Source: Spirochaetota bacterium
Lineage (GTDB): Bacteria; Spirochaetota; Spirochaetia; Treponematales; Rectinemataceae
Direction: 5' to 3'
NCBI GenBank assembly: GCA_022711355.1
Contig: JAKLFE010000033.1
Location: 1-52,208, forward strand
DNA: 52,208 nt
In this document: positions 50,157 through 52,208 of the stretch, piece by piece
Layout: every line of letters starts with the position of its first letter
How positions within the stretch are numbered: position 1 is the stretch's first letter
Program-made: the position numbers and the translations under genes
The notes under the pieces: model-generated
What the model was told of the DNA's origin: nothing
Database searches by the model: none
The model's input: only the letters and a program-made list of their open reading frames with translations

Positions 50157-51035
50157 ATGGCGAACGGAAAGGACGAGGAGCTCCTCAGGCCGGTGCCCGC
50201 CTCGGCCACTCTCTCCCAGGCGGACTTCTCCCGGCTCGCGAAATACATCGAGAGCGAGCTCGGCATCCGCATGCCGGACACGAAGCGGGTCATGCTCGAG
50301 TCCCGTCTGCAGAAGCGCGTGCGGCACTTCAAGCTCTCGGGCTTCGGCGAATACGTCGACTTCGTCTTCTCGCCCCAGGGCCGGGAGTCGGAGCTCATCA
50401 ACATGATCGACGCGGTCACGACCAACAAGACCGACTTCTTCCGCGAGGCCGACCATTTCGACTACCTCCTCGAGTCCATCGTGCCCGAGGCCGAGCGCCG
50501 CTTCGGCTCCGGCATCGCCAAGCCCTTCAACGTCTGGTCCGCCGGCTGCTCGACGGGGGAGGAGCCCTACACCATCGCCATGGTCCTCGAGGAGCACCGC
50601 GACAAGGAGCCCCGCTTCAGCTACCGGATCTTCGCGAGCGACCTCTCCACCCAGGTCCTCGGCAAGGCCAAGGAGGGGGTCTACGCGGCGGAGAAGGCCG
50701 AGGTCGTGCCCATGAGCTTCAAGCGCAAGTACATGCTCAGGGGCAAGGACCCCCAGGCCCAGCTCGTCCGCATGAAGCCTGAGCTCCGCTCGCGCCTCTC
50801 CTTCGCCCGCATCAACTTCATGGACGACCGCTATCCCGCCGCCGAGGATTTCGACGTGGTCTTCTGCCGCAACGTCATCATCTATTTCGAGCGCAAGATA
50901 CAGGAGCAGATCCTCGGCAAGCTCTGCCGCCACGTGCGTCCCGGCGGCTGGCTGGTGCTCGGGCACTCGGAGACGCTCACCGGGATGGACGTCCCCCTGC
51001 GGAACGTCGCGCCCACGATCTATTGCCGTACCTAG
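50157..51035 (+). CDS. cheR: Chemotaxis protein methyltransferase CheR
   Basis: 292 aa. CheR adds methyl groups from SAM to glutamates of chemoreceptors. The N-terminal helical domain ([16 protein letters not shown]) is followed by [15 protein letters not shown], the SAM site [32 protein letters not shown] and the C-terminal [13 protein letters not shown]. The ATG lies one base after the cheA stop, so the two are coupled. Confidence 0.96.
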   Translation: MANGKDEELLRPVPASATLSQADFSRLAKYIESELGIRMPDTKRVMLESRLQKRVRHFKLSGFGEYVDFVFSPQGRESELINMIDAVTTNKTDFFREADHFDYLLESIVPEAERRFGSGIAKPFNVWSAGCSTGEEPYTIAMVLEEHRDKEPRFSYRIFASDLSTQVLGKAKEGVYAAEKAEVVPMSFKRKYMLRGKDPQAQLVRMKPELRSRLSFARINFMDDRYPAAEDFDVVFCRNVIIYFERKIQEQILGKLCRHVRPGGWLVLGHSETLTGMDVPLRNVAPTIYCRT

Positions 51036-51051
51036 CCGAGCGGGGGTGAGG

Positions 51052-52134
51052 ATGCCGAAAGCCATACGGGTGCTGATCGTGGACGATTCCGCCGTCGTCC
51101 GCCAGACGCTCAAGGAGATACTCGACTCCGACTCGGAGATCGAGGTCATGGGGACGGCAGCCGATCCCATCTTCGCGCTCAAGCGCATGGAGTCCGACAA
51201 GCCCGACGTCATCATCACCGACGTCGAGATGCCCCGGATGGACGGCCTGACCTTCCTCCGAGGCGTCATGGAGAAGGATCCCGTCCCCGTGGTCGTCTGC
51301 TCGAGCAAGACCGAGGAGGGATCGGAGAACGCCATGCGGGCCCTCGAGTACGGCGCGGTGGAGATCATCCAGAAGCCCAAGCTCGGCACGAAGCAGTTCC
51401 TCGAGGAATCGCGGATGCGGATCTGCGACGCGGTCAAGGCCGCCGACCTGAGCCGGCGCAAGCTCGGCAAGCCCCGGGAGCGGGCCCCGATCCCCGAGGT
51501 CGCACCCAAGCTGACCGCCGACGTCATGCTCCCCAAGCCCGACTCCGGCCACGTCTTCGTGGAGACGACCGAGAAGGTCGTCGTCGTGGGCGCATCCACG
51601 GGCGGCACCGAGGCCCTCAAGGAGTTCCTCGAGGCCTTCCCCGAGGACGCGCCCGGCATCGTCATCGTGCAGCACATGCCCGAGCACTTCACCGCCGCCT
51701 TCGCCATGCGCCTGGACGGGCTGTGCCGCATCAACGTCAAGGAGGCCGAGGACAACGATACCGTGATCCGCGGCCGCGCCCTCATAGCCCCGGGCAACCG
51801 GCACACCCTCCTCAAGCGCTCGGGCGCGCGCTATTATGTCGAGGTGAAGGAGGGGCCCCTGGTCTGCCGGCACAGGCCGAGCGTAGACGTGCTGTTCCGG
51901 TCGGCCGCCCGCTACGCGGCGCGGAACGCGGTGGGCGTCATCATGACCGGCATGGGCGACGACGGCTCCCGGGGCATGAAGGAGCTCCACGACGCCGGCG
52001 CCTATACGATCGCGCAGGACGAGGCCTCCTGCGTCGTCTTCGGGATGCCCAACGAGGCCATCAAGCTCGGCGGGGTCGACATGGTACTTGGCCTGGGCGC
52101 GATCGCCCAGGAAGTGCAGCGCCGCGCCCGCTGA
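51052..52134 (+). CDS. cheB: Chemotaxis response regulator and methylesterase CheB
   Basis: 360 aa from the ATG at 51052; a GTG two codons earlier is an alternative. CheB removes methyl groups from (or deamidates) chemoreceptors when phosphorylated by CheA. The receiver domain has DDS at 11-13 and phospho-Asp57 ([11 protein letters not shown]). The linker (~125-172) leads to the esterase domain with catalytic Ser182 (GASTGGTEA), His208 (QHMPEHFT) and Asp303/304 ([10 protein letters not shown]). Encoded between cheR and cheY. Confidence 0.95.
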   Translation: MPKAIRVLIVDDSAVVRQTLKEILDSDSEIEVMGTAADPIFALKRMESDKPDVIITDVEMPRMDGLTFLRGVMEKDPVPVVVCSSKTEEGSENAMRALEYGAVEIIQKPKLGTKQFLEESRMRICDAVKAADLSRRKLGKPRERAPIPEVAPKLTADVMLPKPDSGHVFVETTEKVVVVGASTGGTEALKEFLEAFPEDAPGIVIVQHMPEHFTAAFAMRLDGLCRINVKEAEDNDTVIRGRALIAPGNRHTLLKRSGARYYVEVKEGPLVCRHRPSVDVLFRSAARYAARNAVGVIMTGMGDDGSRGMKELHDAGAYTIAQDEASCVVFGMPNEAIKLGGVDMVLGLGAIAQEVQRRAR

Positions 52135-52165
52135 AGGGCGCGTCTAGATACGCAAGGAGCGATCG

Positions 52166-52208
52166 ATGCCAAAGAAAATCCTGATAGTCGACGATTCGGC
52201 GGCCATAC
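52166..52208 (+). CDS. cheY: CheY-like response regulator (5' end only)
   Basis: The ATG at 52166 has AAGGAG before it and encodes MPKKILIVDDSAA, the typical start of a CheY receiver with its acidic pocket. The gene runs out of the window after 14 codons. Position after cheB supports CheY, the motor-switch regulator, but another receiver protein cannot be excluded. Confidence 0.75.
   Translation, partial: MPKKILIVDDSAAI

Noticed and set aside
1..52208. Recent horizontal transfer or a mobile island
   Set aside because: Composition and codon use look even across the window, and no integrase, transposase, direct-repeat attachment pair or disrupted tRNA was seen; tRNA-Gln is intact and flanked by housekeeping genes.

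Overview
This window is a compact, very GC-rich piece of bacterial chromosome. The most likely source is a spirochaete (Spirochaetota, a free-living or Treponema/Rectinema-like lineage), at moderate confidence. The points for this are a V-type ATPase subunit K gene, SpoVG, PilZ-type proteins, a LoaP/NusG paralogue, the obg-nadD-yqeK-lytR-rsfS cluster, and a STAS-cheA-cheR-cheB-cheY operon. No rRNA, CRISPR array, insertion sequence or prophage gene was seen. Coding density is very high, and many genes overlap by ATGA or GTGA, which implies translational coupling.

Layout. 1-0.5 kb: end of a V-ATPase operon and its terminator. 0.5-3 kb: ispG coupled to a secreted TPR-like protein. 2.9-5 kb (minus): an ArsR regulator, then an exported protein coupled to a receiver-PilZ protein. 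5.1-8.6 kb: mfd, ending in a large hairpin. 8.7-10.5 kb: an exported FMN-binding protein coupled to a metallophosphoesterase. 10.5-18.7 kb (minus): one tightly packed operon headed by a LoaP-like antiterminator, running through a nucleotide-sugar dehydratase, a PLP aminotransferase, three subunits of a molybdenum hydroxylase, an RsmI-like methylase and a PilZ-like protein. 18.8-21.4 kb: two exported proteins, the second a DPBB-linker-SPOR protein. 21.5-27 kb (minus): MarR regulator, heterodimeric ABC exporter and CapA-like lipoprotein. 27.1-30.8 kb: ligA and two related membrane proteins. 30.8-33.6 kb: argS, then rplU-prp-rpmA. 33.8-37.6 kb: obg-nadD-yqeK-lytR-rsfS. 37.6-38 kb (minus): a very acidic protein. 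38.3-40.4 kb: ispE, spoVG, tRNA-Gln and L25. 40.5-47.6 kb: tilS, ftsH, a TPR/calcium-repeat protein and a trypsin-like lipoprotein protease. 47.7-52.2 kb: chemotaxis operon, cut by the window end inside cheY.

Themes. Most genes are housekeeping: isoprenoid synthesis (ispG, ispE), DNA repair (mfd, ligA), translation (argS, L21, L27, L25, tilS, tRNA-Gln, obg, rsfS) and NAD synthesis. The less ordinary parts are: a CheA carrying two tandem copies of a motif resembling the c-di-GMP-binding MshEN motif; two PilZ-type proteins elsewhere in the window; the LoaP-headed sugar/molybdo-hydroxylase operon, whose large subunit has lost standard cofactor motifs; a Prp protease gene beside an L27 that lacks the extension Prp normally removes; and near-consensus promoters placed so close to ATG (ispE, ligA) that the mRNAs should be leaderless.
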